Assembly: GCA_015484575.1 (NCBI GenBank)
Contig: WFND01000161.1
Coordinates: 1-40,143, forward strand
Reading direction: 5' to 3'
From: Helicobacteraceae bacterium
GTDB taxonomy: Bacteria; Campylobacterota; Campylobacteria; Campylobacterales; Sulfurimonadaceae
DNA length: 40,143 nucleotides
Below are positions 7,580 to 16,309 of the stretch, piece after piece (position 1 is the stretch's first letter; each line of letters starts with the position of its first letter). The notes under the pieces were generated by a model, which was not told where the DNA came from, searched no databases, and saw only the letters and a program-made list of their open reading frames with translations. The position numbers and the translations under genes are program-made.

Positions 7580-8647
7580 TTATGATAGCATAGTAGAGTT
7601 ATGAAAAGGTAAAACAAGAGAGGCTTTCTCTCTTTTTTTGGATAAATTTCTTTTTCGTCTGCTACTTACTGTTTTTGCTCGTCTTGCACTGAACTTTTCT
7701 ATTCTCTCTTGTCTTATATTTTGCCAACTTTTCTGTTTAAGCACCTTTTTTCTAAACAGCTCTCTTATACGTTTTGAAAAAGAGCTGTTTTTTTTAGCTT
7801 TTTTCTGCATATAGTTATATCTCTGTGTAGATATACGCTCAACTATATTTATATATCTATCTCTTGAATTTTGCAGTTTTAAGATGTGGCTTAGACCGTA
7901 ATCTAGTATGCTCTCAAGCCATCTGTTAAAGATTTGAGATTTTCTTATTAACCAAAGTTTTGGATTTATACCTATGTATTTTAGCAGGTTGTTTAAGAGA
8001 TTTAGTATTATGGCTATAAGAGATACAAACTTATTGATAAGATAGAGAAATTTTCTACCCCAACTATAGTGGTTGAGAGCATCTATAACAAGGTTTAGCA
8101 TCATCACTTTGATAATAAATGAGATAAAATCAAAACTACTGCTGATAAATCTCCAGATTAGTGAAAACAGAGGAAAGACAAGAGCATAGATAAATTTCTG
8201 TATGGCAGTACCTAAAACTTTTGTCCATAAAAAATAGATTAGAGGGATAGAGAGTAACATACTGCCAAAAGCACGTACTCTCTGCATAGGTGCACTGTAG
8301 TAGAGTTCGTTTAGTTTTTTTAAAAATACGGCTATAAGATTTTTTTTGTATCTGTTTAGAGAGTGTTTTGTGAAAAATTTTGAAAACAGGTCGATTAGAT
8401 GACGTTTTGTCAGCATGGTTGCTGTTGCTGCTGCTATGGCTTTTTTGCCACCCGCTTTTACTACGGCATGAGCAAATGTCTTTGCTCCTACTATATTTGC
8501 TCCCAATCCAAACTTTAGATATAAGAGAGCTATCGCCTCCCACAATCCAAAAAAGTTGATTGTTAAAATAAGAATAACAGCAGCCGTGAAGATAATAAGT
8601 GCCGGTTTGTGCTTATCAATCCATGGGTGTAGTTTAATGTTTTTCAT
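7580..8647 (-). CDS. Basic multi-pass membrane protein, unknown
   Basis: A 355-residue, very basic membrane protein. Hydrophobic segments lie near 15-37 and at several places between about 125 and 230. A small-residue stretch (KAGGKKAIAAATATML, about 68-83) follows the first helices. The C-terminal third is soluble and Lys/Arg-rich (for example RRAKTVSSRRKRNLSKKREKA), probably cytosolic and possibly nucleic-acid- or lipid-binding. Its ATG lies inside the 3' end of the next gene upstream (14-base overlap), so the two proteins are made together and may form a complex. No family recognised. Confidence 0.55.
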   Translation of the reverse strand: MKNIKLHPWIDKHKPALIIFTAAVILILTINFFGLWEAIALLYLKFGLGANIVGAKTFAHAVVKAGGKKAIAAATATMLTKRHLIDLFSKFFTKHSLNRYKKNLIAVFLKKLNELYYSAPMQRVRAFGSMLLSIPLIYFLWTKVLGTAIQKFIYALVFPLFSLIWRFISSSFDFISFIIKVMMLNLVIDALNHYSWGRKFLYLINKFVSLIAIILNLLNNLLKYIGINPKLWLIRKSQIFNRWLESILDYGLSHILKLQNSRDRYINIVERISTQRYNYMQKKAKKNSSFSKRIRELFRKKVLKQKSWQNIRQERIEKFSARRAKTVSSRRKRNLSKKREKASLVLPFHNSTMLS

Positions 8648-9506
8648 TTTTTAACTTTATATGCCTGTCTATACACTCGAAAAATTTTTTATACATTGTG
8701 CCTGTCGGCTGCTGTGAACTCTTCGCTTTTATAATATCTTGACGTATCTGTTCGCACTCATCAGAGAGTAAATCACTCTGTTCAAATGCTTTTTTTAATA
8801 TATTGACGGTTTTATAAAATCTCTCTTTTAGTGCTGATAGATAGGCTTTTATATTTATGATAATATTGTGAACTTTGATGTAGGTTTGTGTCTTTTTAAA
8901 CCATATTAATATAGAGTTTACAATCTCATATCGGCGTTTAAACCAAGCTATCGTTAGTAGTTTGCTTTTGGCTACATGTAAGATAAAATGTACAGGTATA
9001 AAGAGTAATACCTTACTAGCATACAGACTCACACCAAGCCAAAATTGAGCAGACATAAAGGCACTTAATGCAAGAATACCGAGTAGCTCCATAAAGATAA
9101 AAGGAAGTGCAAATATAGCCAATACAGCCCACGGGTGCATTTTGCGTATCGCATCTTCGGCATAAAAAGCTAGAGAGCTTTTTTCCAATTTTTTTGTGAT
9201 AGTTTTAAAACCCATCTCCCAAAATATCTCAAGAAAGATTATAACTATTGAAGAGAGTATGAAAAATATTATTCTTGCTAGTATATTGTTGAATTTAATA
9301 TCTATCTTTCTGTTTTGCAGATATATCTCTCTCTCATCATATAGTCTGTTTTCATAAGAGTCTATAAACCACTGCGATAGTGTTGTGAATTTTGAGCCTA
9401 TATTTTTATATAGCGATGAGCTAAAAGGTATATATTCGGCAAAAAAGATAAAAATGATTAAAAGAGCAACCCAAGGATTACTAAATAACTCTATAAGATG
9501 ATGCAA
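8634..9506 (-). CDS. Multi-pass membrane protein, unknown
   Basis: A 290-residue membrane protein with hydrophobic segments near 12-26, 76-95, 125-150 and 150-178, and a charged helical C-terminus. The start is TTG at 9506, chosen because AGGAG lies four bases upstream and no ATG is available nearby. It overlaps the partner gene at 7580-8647 by 14 bases and shares its character, including amphipathic basic helices between membrane segments. The pair faces the divergent secreted-protein gene at 9570 across 63 bases. I do not recognise the family. Confidence 0.55.
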   Translation of the reverse strand: MHHLIELFSNPWVALLIIFIFFAEYIPFSSSLYKNIGSKFTTLSQWFIDSYENRLYDEREIYLQNRKIDIKFNNILARIIFFILSSIVIIFLEIFWEMGFKTITKKLEKSSLAFYAEDAIRKMHPWAVLAIFALPFIFMELLGILALSAFMSAQFWLGVSLYASKVLLFIPVHFILHVAKSKLLTIAWFKRRYEIVNSILIWFKKTQTYIKVHNIIINIKAYLSALKERFYKTVNILKKAFEQSDLLSDECEQIRQDIIKAKSSQQPTGTMYKKFFECIDRHIKLKNEKH

Positions 9507-9569
9507 GTGACTCCTTTTTTTTGATATTTTAGCTAAATTTTAATAGAATTATCATAGAAAGGTTTTTTT

Positions 9570-10193
9570 ATGATACGTATTTTAAGTTTAATCGCTTTTT
9601 TGGTTTTAGGACTCCATGGAGATACTTTGATAGGAAAATGGGTATCTAAAAACCCTCAAGGCGGAGTGTATCTGACATTTTTATCTGATTCGCAGTTGAT
9701 ATATGATGGAGACAGAGTTCAGTATGTGCGTAAAAAAAATGTTATTCGTGTAGCGGGTGATTATGGATATGTTGATTATCCGTACACTTTAAAAAAAGAT
9801 ACTCTTAGGATAAGTTTTCCAGAGGGTTATCAACTCAATTTTTCACGTATAAAAAATGTTAAATTGACAAAAAATTCAGGTGGCTTAAGAGGTAAATTTT
9901 GCAACTACTCGAGTAGCCTCAACGGTGGATACTCCTCTACTCGTTGGGTTATTTTCGACGGTAGAGGAAATCTTCAGACAGGCTCCGGTGCTTCATATAG
10001 TGGTGCAGACGGCTCATATAGCGGAGATGGTGCAGATGCCAGAGGCAGATATAGACTTGAAAATAGTAATATAATCATAGACACAGATGGTGGCTATCAC
10101 TATGTGGGAGCTGTTATTGAGAGATTTGGTAACGGTAGAATAAGTGCTCTCAAGATAAACGGCTTAATTTATGCACGTACATTGTGTGATTAA
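9570..10193 (+). CDS. Secreted strand-rich protein with Gly/Ser/Asp segment
   Basis: A 207-residue protein with a Sec signal peptide (residues 1-17, cleavage near LHG/DT). The first half, with LIGKWVSKNPQGGVYLTF, looks like a small beta-barrel or lipocalin-like fold. The middle (about 135-160) is a repeat-like run of Ser, Gly and Asp (TGSGASYSGADGSYSGDGAD) that could bind calcium or be a flexible loop. Cys111 and the C-terminal Cys206 could pair. AGAAAGG precedes the ATG. It opens a short plus-strand run with the next two genes. Family not recognised. Confidence 0.6.
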   Translation: MIRILSLIAFLVLGLHGDTLIGKWVSKNPQGGVYLTFLSDSQLIYDGDRVQYVRKKNVIRVAGDYGYVDYPYTLKKDTLRISFPEGYQLNFSRIKNVKLTKNSGGLRGKFCNYSSSLNGGYSSTRWVIFDGRGNLQTGSGASYSGADGSYSGDGADARGRYRLENSNIIIDTDGGYHYVGAVIERFGNGRISALKINGLIYARTLCD

Positions 10194-10226
10194 TAAGCTA
10201 TAATTTTAAAAAAAGGATATATCGAA

Positions 10227-10499
10227 ATGAAACCGTGTGAAGAGCTTTACGATTTACTGATAAAAGATGTCATTCCGGATGTGCAGAGTGTTTTGACTAA
10301 GATGAATGAGTACTCAAAAGATAATGAGATAACAGATGAGATGAGAGAAGAGCAGAACAACCTTGTAGCTGTTCATGAGAATTTTTTGAATATACAAAAT
10401 GCTATAGAATCTAAAGATATAGATATGAAAAACTGCGAAGATATTTTAAATGAGTTATCTGTAATTCGCCAGATGGATGAAAATGCAGTTCAATCATAG
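10227..10499 (+). CDS. Small acidic helical protein
   Basis: A 90-residue, acidic protein predicted to be all helix, probably a two- or three-helix bundle in the cytosol. Cys4 and Cys74 are its only cysteines. It has no signal or membrane segment. AAGGA upstream of the ATG supports translation. It is 33 bases after the secreted protein gene and 9 bases before the DUF808 gene, so it is probably cotranscribed with DUF808. No family recognised. Confidence 0.55.
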   Translation: MKPCEELYDLLIKDVIPDVQSVLTKMNEYSKDNEITDEMREEQNNLVAVHENFLNIQNAIESKDIDMKNCEDILNELSVIRQMDENAVQS

Positions 10500-10508
10500 G
10501 ATGTTTTA

Positions 10509-11396
10509 ATGTCTGCCGGTTTTTTTGCTGTTTTTGATGATATAGCGACTATTTTAGATGATGCCGCAGCTATAACAAAGGTTGCTGCTAAAAAAACTGC
10601 TGGAATTTTAGGCGATGATTTAGCTGTTAATGCACAAAAAGCTTCAGATTTTGCGGCTTCAAGAGAGCTTCCCGTATTGTGGGCCATAACAAAAGGCTCA
10701 TTTTTAAATAAGCTTATTATTTTACCCGTAATATTTCTGCTTAGTGCTTTTGCCTCTTGGATAATTACTCCTATCTTGATGCTTGGCGGTATATATCTGG
10801 CTTTTGAGGGGGCTGAAAAGATATATGAATACCTTTTTCCGGATGAAGAGAGAAATATCTTACATGTAAGAGAAAAACTAAGTAAAGAGGAGTTCTTAAT
10901 TCATGAAAAAAAGAAGGTAAAGTCTGCTATTGTTACCGATTTTATACTCTCTATAGAGATAATTGTTATCACATTATCAACGGTAATACAAGAGACTTTG
11001 CCCATACAGATAATAGCAGTTTCAGTGGTGGCAACTCTTGCCACTATCGGTGTTTACGGCATAGTTGCACTGATTGTAAGAATGGATGATATGGGTTATA
11101 AGCTTATCAAGATAGCCGGGAATGATAAAGTTTTTATGAGACGATTTGGTGAGATTTTGGTACACTCTTTACCAAAAGTCATTAGATTTTTGAGTGTTGT
11201 GGGAACTTTGGCTATGCTGATGGTTGCCGGTGGTATCTTTATGCACAATATTGAGCAGATAGATGAGGTTTTGCACTTTATGCCATCTTTAATAGCTCAA
11301 CTGTGTGTTGGAGTTGTTGTCGGCATGTCGGCTTTTGGAGTTGAAAAAAGTTTTATGCTTTTAATCCCTCAAAAAGAGTCTTCGTCCCGGCATTAA
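10509..11396 (+). CDS. DUF808 family inner-membrane protein (YedI-like)
   Basis: A 295-residue membrane protein of the DUF808 family (E. coli YedI). The N-terminus MSAGFFAVFDDIATILDDAA, followed by KVAAKKTAGILGDDLAVNA, is diagnostic. Several membrane helices follow (near 70-105, 140-185, 230-250 and 258-282). Function is not known; length matches the family. Its 3' end overlaps the convergent TetR gene by 44 bases. It contains one TTACATGTAA palindrome at 10860-10869, extended to 14 perfectly palindromic bases. Confidence 0.88.
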   Translation: MSAGFFAVFDDIATILDDAAAITKVAAKKTAGILGDDLAVNAQKASDFAASRELPVLWAITKGSFLNKLIILPVIFLLSAFASWIITPILMLGGIYLAFEGAEKIYEYLFPDEERNILHVREKLSKEEFLIHEKKKVKSAIVTDFILSIEIIVITLSTVIQETLPIQIIAVSVVATLATIGVYGIVALIVRMDDMGYKLIKIAGNDKVFMRRFGEILVHSLPKVIRFLSVVGTLAMLMVAGGIFMHNIEQIDEVLHFMPSLIAQLCVGVVVGMSAFGVEKSFMLLIPQKESSSRH

Positions 11397-11952
11397 AGAT
11401 AGCTTCTAAGTTCTCTTTTACATGTAAATGCCCGTCTATAAAGAGATTTGCCAATCCATGTATCATTGACCAGACTACGGTAGCTTGAATCATAGGGTCA
11501 TCTTTTTTAAACAGTCCGCTCTCTTGTCCTTCAACAAGTAGAGCTATAAGGGCATGAAAGCCGGTTGCTTGTGTCTCATCATTGATGTCGCAACTCTCTT
11601 CACGCTGTTGTTGAAGCTCATGACCGAATATCATTCTATATATAGCCGGATTTTCGATGGCAAAGTTTATGTAAGCACTGCCCATATTGTGAAAACGTAC
11701 CATGACGTCCAACTCTTTTTGCAATAAAGTAGGTGTAATGACAGCATCAAGTTTTTTAAATGCAGCTAAAATAACCTCTTGCATTAACGCTTCTTTGGAG
11801 TCAAAATGACGATATATGGCAGAGCGAGAAGTTCCTACTCTTTTTGTCAGCTCACGCAGTGTAAGTGTCCCTAAGCCCTCTTTTTCGATAATCTCTAAGG
11901 CTGTTTGTATCAGTGAGTGTTTCAAATTTCCATGATGATAAGATGTTTTCAT
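11353..11952 (-). CDS. TetR family repressor
   Basis: A 199-residue transcription factor. The N-terminal helix-turn-helix (about residues 10-56, with LTLRELTKRVGTSRSAIYRHF) is a clear TetR DNA-binding domain, and the opening SYHHGNLK is common in this family. The C-terminal half is the ligand-binding dimer domain with unknown ligand. It is divergent from the LolA-barrel-MMPL operon, separated by 70 bases that contain a 41-bp near-palindrome, so it very probably represses that operon and itself. An inducer could be a hydrophobic substrate of the transporter. Its 3' end overlaps the DUF808 gene on the opposite strand. Confidence 0.9.
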   Translation of the reverse strand: MKTSYHHGNLKHSLIQTALEIIEKEGLGTLTLRELTKRVGTSRSAIYRHFDSKEALMQEVILAAFKKLDAVITPTLLQKELDVMVRFHNMGSAYINFAIENPAIYRMIFGHELQQQREESCDINDETQATGFHALIALLVEGQESGLFKKDDPMIQATVVWSMIHGLANLFIDGHLHVKENLEAIFNAGTKTLFEGLKA

Positions 11953-11968
11953 AAGGTATTATAACATA

Positions 11969-12009
11969 ATGTTGACATAGTTTACATAATATGTTAACAT
12001 TGTCAACAT
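11969..12009. promoter_or_regulatory. Nested 41-bp palindromic operator between tetR and lolA-like
   Basis: Outer arms ATGTTGACA (11969-11977) and TGTCAACAT (12001-12009) and an inner inverted repeat (11980-11998, one mismatch) share the same centre at 11989. Only three base pairs of the 41-bp palindrome are mismatched. On the plus strand TTGACA (11972-11977) and TAACAT (11995-12000), 17 bases apart, form a plausible sigma-70 promoter inside the palindrome; a second TTGACA faces the tetR gene. Binding of TetR here would block both directions. The doubled symmetry would suit two dimers. AAAGGAG precedes the start at 12023. Confidence 0.8.
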
Positions 12010-12022
12010 AAAAGGAGTCCAT

Positions 12023-12775
12023 ATGAGAAAAATATTGATATTTGTGGCTTTTGCTACATCAATTTATGCCGTAAGTTTTGCTGAGTTAGCACAAAAAAGT
12101 GATGATGCCCAATCTGGATTTGTGGATTCACAATCACAGATGAAGATGACACTTGTAAATGCAAACAATCAAAAGCGTGAAAGATTGATGAAGATGAAAG
12201 TCCTTGAAGGTAAAGACGGAGATAAATCTTTGATGGAATTTCTCTCTCCAGCCGATGTTAAGGGTACAAAGTTTTTAAATTATGAACATGTAAACAGAGA
12301 TGATGATCAGTGGTTGTATCTTCCTGCTTTAAAACGTATAAAACGTATCGCTTCAAAAAATAAGTCCGGTGCTTTTATGGGAAGTGAGTTCTCTTATGAA
12401 GATTTGAGTGCTTTTAATGTTGATAAATATACATATCCTGAAGGTGAGGCTAAAAAAACACAATTTGAGGGTAAAGATGTATATATAGGCGAGAGCAAGC
12501 CTGTTTCTAAATATTCAGGCTACACAAAACTGATAACTTGGGTAGATGCAGAGACCTTTTTAATTCAAAAGATAGAGTATTATGATAGAAAAAAAGAGCT
12601 ACTTAAGAGAGCAGTATTTTCTGACTATAAGAAGATTAAAGGCTCTTGGAGAATAGGTAAAATTGTTATGAGTAATGTTCAAAATGATAAAAAAACTATT
12701 CTTGTCTGGAGTGAGGAGCGTATAAAAACCGGACTTAAAGATAGAGACTTTAATAAACGTGTATTAAAAAGATGA
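12023..12775 (+). CDS. LolA-like outer membrane lipoprotein-sorting family protein
   Basis: A 250-residue periplasmic protein with a Sec signal peptide (about 1-16, MRKILIFVAFATSIYA). The mature part matches the LolA/LolB-like group found beside MMPL transporters: DRLMEFLSP-like segment (SLMEFLSPADVKGTKFL), DDQWLYLPALKRIKRI, and GSEFSYEDL near the middle. Such proteins bind lipids or other hydrophobic molecules in a half-barrel pocket, so this one probably carries substrate between the transporter and the outer membrane. It is the first gene of the TetR-controlled operon; its stop overlaps the next ATG by four bases. Confidence 0.85.
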   Translation: MRKILIFVAFATSIYAVSFAELAQKSDDAQSGFVDSQSQMKMTLVNANNQKRERLMKMKVLEGKDGDKSLMEFLSPADVKGTKFLNYEHVNRDDDQWLYLPALKRIKRIASKNKSGAFMGSEFSYEDLSAFNVDKYTYPEGEAKKTQFEGKDVYIGESKPVSKYSGYTKLITWVDAETFLIQKIEYYDRKKELLKRAVFSDYKKIKGSWRIGKIVMSNVQNDKKTILVWSEERIKTGLKDRDFNKRVLKR

Positions 12776-14001
12776 AACTTTTAATATCTCTGCTTACATG
12801 TAGCGTATTGCTTTTTGCAGATTTTGAGTATCAGGGGCATATAGGTTTGGATTCACAAGCTTTTTTACTCTTGCCGGATGATAAGCATAAAAATAATTTT
12901 ACCGCATACGAGCAGTTAGAGATGAGTTATACGCATGAAGCACTTAAGCTCTCTACTCGTCTTTATGCACAGCAAGACTATTATGATTTTTCAGATGATA
13001 GGAAAAATGAGCGTACTTTTGGGCGTATAGATGAACTTTATGGTGTTTATGAGTTTGATAATGATTCTGTTTTTGCAGGTAAAAATATTCGATATTGGGG
13101 TGCTTTGGAGGCTAGAAATATTGTAGATGGATTTAATACGCAGGATTTGAGAAATGACCTTTTTAATCCTGACAAGATGGGTGCTTACAATGTGGCGTAT
13201 TCTCACTATACGGATAACGGAGAGTTCTCTATCATATTTAAGCTAAGTGAAAATGAGCAGAAGATGGCATCTTCGCCTTATGTTTACTATTTTTTCCCAT
13301 CATTTGTAACGTATGATTCTAAACTTAAAAGTGAAAAATCTTTAGAGCGTCCTAGTCTGTTTTTGAGCTATTCCGGTACAACTGACAGTAAGTATCCTCT
13401 TGATTATGCCGTTATTTACGAAAATGGTTATGATTCACAACGTTACTTTAGAAGTGACGGCCCGTTAGATGGTTCTGATGTAACATTTAGCGAACATGCC
13501 TATCTTGTAAATAAATTTATGACATATGACACTTTAGTTGTTGATGCGACACTTATTAAGCTTGAAGCTCTCTATAGTGATGTGATTGATGATAAGTTTA
13601 TTTCTGATTATTATCATATCGGTTTAGGAGCCGAACATACCATCAACTTTGATGATTTAGATGGAGATTTGGGATTGATTGGGGAGTACTATCGATATGA
13701 GACACTACAGAGTGGAAAATATAGTGACTTACAGCTTTTTGAAACCTTTCAAAATGATCTGTTCTTGGGTCTTAGATACTCTTTTAATGATGAAGATGAC
13801 AGCAGTTTTGTCGGTGGCGTAATCTCGGATATGGAGTATAATGAACAGGTGTATTATGTGGAGTATGAGAGTAGATTTGCCGAATCATTTAAGTTAAATT
13901 TTGATTATCGTTATATCGAACCATCTACAAGTGATTTGACTGCTTACTCACTCTTGAAGCGTCATGAACGTATCGGCTTGAAAATAGCCTACTATTTTTA
14001 G
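12772..14001 (+). CDS. Outer-membrane beta-barrel protein
   Basis: A 409-residue protein with a short signal peptide (cleavage after LLFA, residue 16). The mature sequence consists of alternating amphipathic strands with many aromatic residues and ends in KIAYYF, a terminal aromatic typical of outer-membrane barrels. It is functionally comparable to the DUF1302-type barrels that accompany MMPL transporters elsewhere, but I cannot assign that family from sequence alone. It sits between the LolA-like and MMPL genes with a 4-base overlap and an 8-base gap, so it likely forms the outer-membrane part of the same export or lipid-trafficking system. Confidence 0.75.
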   Translation: MKLLISLLTCSVLLFADFEYQGHIGLDSQAFLLLPDDKHKNNFTAYEQLEMSYTHEALKLSTRLYAQQDYYDFSDDRKNERTFGRIDELYGVYEFDNDSVFAGKNIRYWGALEARNIVDGFNTQDLRNDLFNPDKMGAYNVAYSHYTDNGEFSIIFKLSENEQKMASSPYVYYFFPSFVTYDSKLKSEKSLERPSLFLSYSGTTDSKYPLDYAVIYENGYDSQRYFRSDGPLDGSDVTFSEHAYLVNKFMTYDTLVVDATLIKLEALYSDVIDDKFISDYYHIGLGAEHTINFDDLDGDLGLIGEYYRYETLQSGKYSDLQLFETFQNDLFLGLRYSFNDEDDSSFVGGVISDMEYNEQVYYVEYESRFAESFKLNFDYRYIEPSTSDLTAYSLLKRHERIGLKIAYYF

Positions 14002-14009
14002 GAAAATTT

Positions 14010-16304
14010 ATGGATAAATTTGTTGATAAGATTATTAAGTTTAGATGGTATATAGCTATTATAATACCTCTTGTAACAGTTATGTTTGCTACACAGTTAA
14101 AACATCTGGAGTTTGAAGGCAGTTATCGTATCTGGTTTGATAAAGACTCTAGTATCTTAAAAAATTATGATAATTTCAGGGCTGTTTTTGGTAATGATGA
14201 CGGTGTGAGTATTATCTTTAAAGATGAAAATGGTGTTTTTAATAAAAAGGCTTTACATGTAATAGAGAGAATTACTAAAAAATTGTGGGAAACTAAAGAT
14301 ATTGCCCGTGTCGATTCTTTGGTTAATTATCAGTACGTCCATGCAGATAGTGAGTACCCGGATGATGTGGTGGTAGAAGACTTTATAGAAGATGTAGATG
14401 CCTTGACACCAGAGCAGTTAAAGCAAAAATCACAAGAGATTTTGAGTGAGGATATGATACTTGGAAGAGTTATCAGTAAGGATCTCAAAACTACTATGAT
14501 AATGGCTAGAATGACTCCAAAAGCAGGGGATGACCCTTTTGTATCTGCAAGACTGAAAAAGGCTGTTGAAGATATTGTTGCGGCTGAAAGCGATAGCGGA
14601 TATAAGTTTCATTTGGTAGGCGGACCTATATTAAATATGTCATTTATAAATTTAGGTCAGCATGATTCTGCCACTTTTACACCTCTTGTTTTGCTGATAG
14701 CTATGATTTTATTGTTAGTCATATTTCGCCGTCCATCTGCTATGTTTTTGAGTATCTCGGTTGTTATATTTACCTTTTTGATTGTTCTTGCTATTCAGGT
14801 TTTACTAGGTTATCGTATGAATAACTTTACGGCAAATATGCCCGTATTTATCGTAGCTATCGGTATAGCTGATGCTATGCATCTATTTTGGATATATACT
14901 TTGGGTCGTAAAAAAGGGATGGGTAATCATGAAGCCATCCATTACAGTGTTCATAAAAATCTACTTCCTATATTTTTAACTTCTTTAACGACTGCTGTCG
15001 GGTTTGCTTCTTTGGGTATTTCGCATGTTATTCCTATTAGAACATTAGGAATTGCAACAGCAAATGCCGCACTTCTTGCATTTGTATTAACTATACTGTT
15101 TGTTCCTGCTATGTTGGCTATTGTAAATCCAAAAGTTAAGGTAAAAGAGAGTGAAGATGAGGATGTTAAAAAGAGTATTTTAGCTCATAAATTTAGCCAC
15201 TTTATTGTTACTCATGATACTAAGATACTGATTATTAGTTCTCTCTTTTTTATTATTGTCGGTGCAGGTCTTTTACATGTAAAGGTGGATTCTAATACTG
15301 TTAGATACTTCTCGGAAAATGTTCCGTTTAGAAAAACGGTAGAGTTTATGCAAAAAAATATCTCTGGACCTATGAGTTATGAGATAGTTGTTGATTCAAA
15401 AGCTAAAGACGGTATTAAAGAGCCTAAGTTTATGAAAACGGTAGAGCGTTTTTATAAAGAGTTTCATGATAAATATCCCGATATGCGTCATATCTCCTCT
15501 TTAACTGATGTTGTCAAGAAATTTAACAAGGTGTTAAATAACTCAAATACCATTCCAGATGATAAAAATCTTATTGCACAGTATCTTCTGTTATACTCTC
15601 TGTCTCTGCCACAGGGTATGGAGATAAATGATAAGATGGATGTTAATGAGAGACTGCTTCGTGTCTCTGCCGCTATGAATATAGTAGATACTTCTAAAGA
15701 TTTAGAGATGATTAATTGGGTAGAGTCTTGGTGGGATAAAACTCCATATAGTGCTAAAATAAATGGGCAGACGGTTATGTTTGCACATATGCAACATGAT
15801 GTTACGGCAACTTTGATTAACTCTATTGTTTTAGCTATTGTTGCCGTCTCTATTATGATGCTCTTTATATTTAGAAATTTACGTATGATTCCTCTGTTTA
15901 TTATTCCAAATGTTTTGCCGATTATACTGGTTGTAGGTGTTATGGGATGGCTTGGACTGACTATAGATATTGGAGTGGCTATCTCCGGGGCGATTATTAT
16001 AGGTGTTGCGGTTGATGATACCATCCATTTTCTAGTGAAGTATCGTGAGGCTAGGGCGAGAGGTGAGAGGGTTGAAGAGGCTCTTGAGTATGTTATGCAC
16101 TATGCCGGTAGTGCCATAATATTTACAACTCTTGTTTTAAGTTCTGCATTTATGATTTTTATATTTAGTGAGTTTTTGCCAAATGTAAACTTCGGTATAG
16201 TAACCTCCATAGCTCTTATAATTGCTGTTTTGGTTGATCTGTTTATGCTTCCTGCGGTGCTTAGCAAATTTGATAATAACGATAAGAGCCTACTTCTTAA
16301 CTAG
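14010..16304 (+). CDS. MMPL/RND family transporter (HpnN-like)
   Basis: A 764-residue inner-membrane RND-superfamily protein with about twelve membrane helices in two halves: one helix near 13-31, a large periplasmic loop, then a helix bundle, and the same repeated from about 404. Repeated helix motifs with paired acidic residues, GIADAMHLFWIY (about 285-296) and GVAVDDTIHFLVKY (about 663-676), are proton-relay sites. The family exports lipids and hydrophobic compounds using the proton gradient. Size and two-fold layout match lipid exporters such as HpnN. With the LolA-like protein and barrel it makes a three-part envelope-spanning system. Two TTACATGTAA palindromes lie inside it. Confidence 0.88.
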   Translation: MDKFVDKIIKFRWYIAIIIPLVTVMFATQLKHLEFEGSYRIWFDKDSSILKNYDNFRAVFGNDDGVSIIFKDENGVFNKKALHVIERITKKLWETKDIARVDSLVNYQYVHADSEYPDDVVVEDFIEDVDALTPEQLKQKSQEILSEDMILGRVISKDLKTTMIMARMTPKAGDDPFVSARLKKAVEDIVAAESDSGYKFHLVGGPILNMSFINLGQHDSATFTPLVLLIAMILLLVIFRRPSAMFLSISVVIFTFLIVLAIQVLLGYRMNNFTANMPVFIVAIGIADAMHLFWIYTLGRKKGMGNHEAIHYSVHKNLLPIFLTSLTTAVGFASLGISHVIPIRTLGIATANAALLAFVLTILFVPAMLAIVNPKVKVKESEDEDVKKSILAHKFSHFIVTHDTKILIISSLFFIIVGAGLLHVKVDSNTVRYFSENVPFRKTVEFMQKNISGPMSYEIVVDSKAKDGIKEPKFMKTVERFYKEFHDKYPDMRHISSLTDVVKKFNKVLNNSNTIPDDKNLIAQYLLLYSLSLPQGMEINDKMDVNERLLRVSAAMNIVDTSKDLEMINWVESWWDKTPYSAKINGQTVMFAHMQHDVTATLINSIVLAIVAVSIMMLFIFRNLRMIPLFIIPNVLPIILVVGVMGWLGLTIDIGVAISGAIIIGVAVDDTIHFLVKYREARARGERVEEALEYVMHYAGSAIIFTTLVLSSAFMIFIFSEFLPNVNFGIVTSIALIIAVLVDLFMLPAVLSKFDNNDKSLLLN

Positions 16305-16309
16305 GCTCT
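16285..16309. terminator. Bidirectional hairpin shared by convergent stop codons
   Basis: An 8-bp inverted repeat, AGAGCCTA (16285-16292) and TAGGCTCT (16302-16309), with a 9-base loop, lies exactly where the plus-strand MMPL gene and the minus-strand BIG2 gene end. The plus-strand TAG (16302-16304) is in the stem and the minus-strand TAG (16308-16310) overlaps its edge. It probably ends or protects both transcripts. T-runs are absent, so termination strength is uncertain. Confidence 0.6.

Noticed and set aside
8136-8543. Alternative minus-strand frame inside the basic membrane protein gene
   Set aside because: Overlaps a longer frame with coherent membrane topology and lacks any recognisable feature.
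8960-12803. Near copies CTACATGTAA (about 8962) and TTACATGTAG (about 12794)
   Set aside because: Each differs at one outer base; not counted with the perfect copies to keep the tally strict.
12991-13206. Antisense reading frames such as this one and the one at 15488-16024
   Set aside because: They lie opposite well-supported genes, show no domain or signal and have composition expected of shadow frames.
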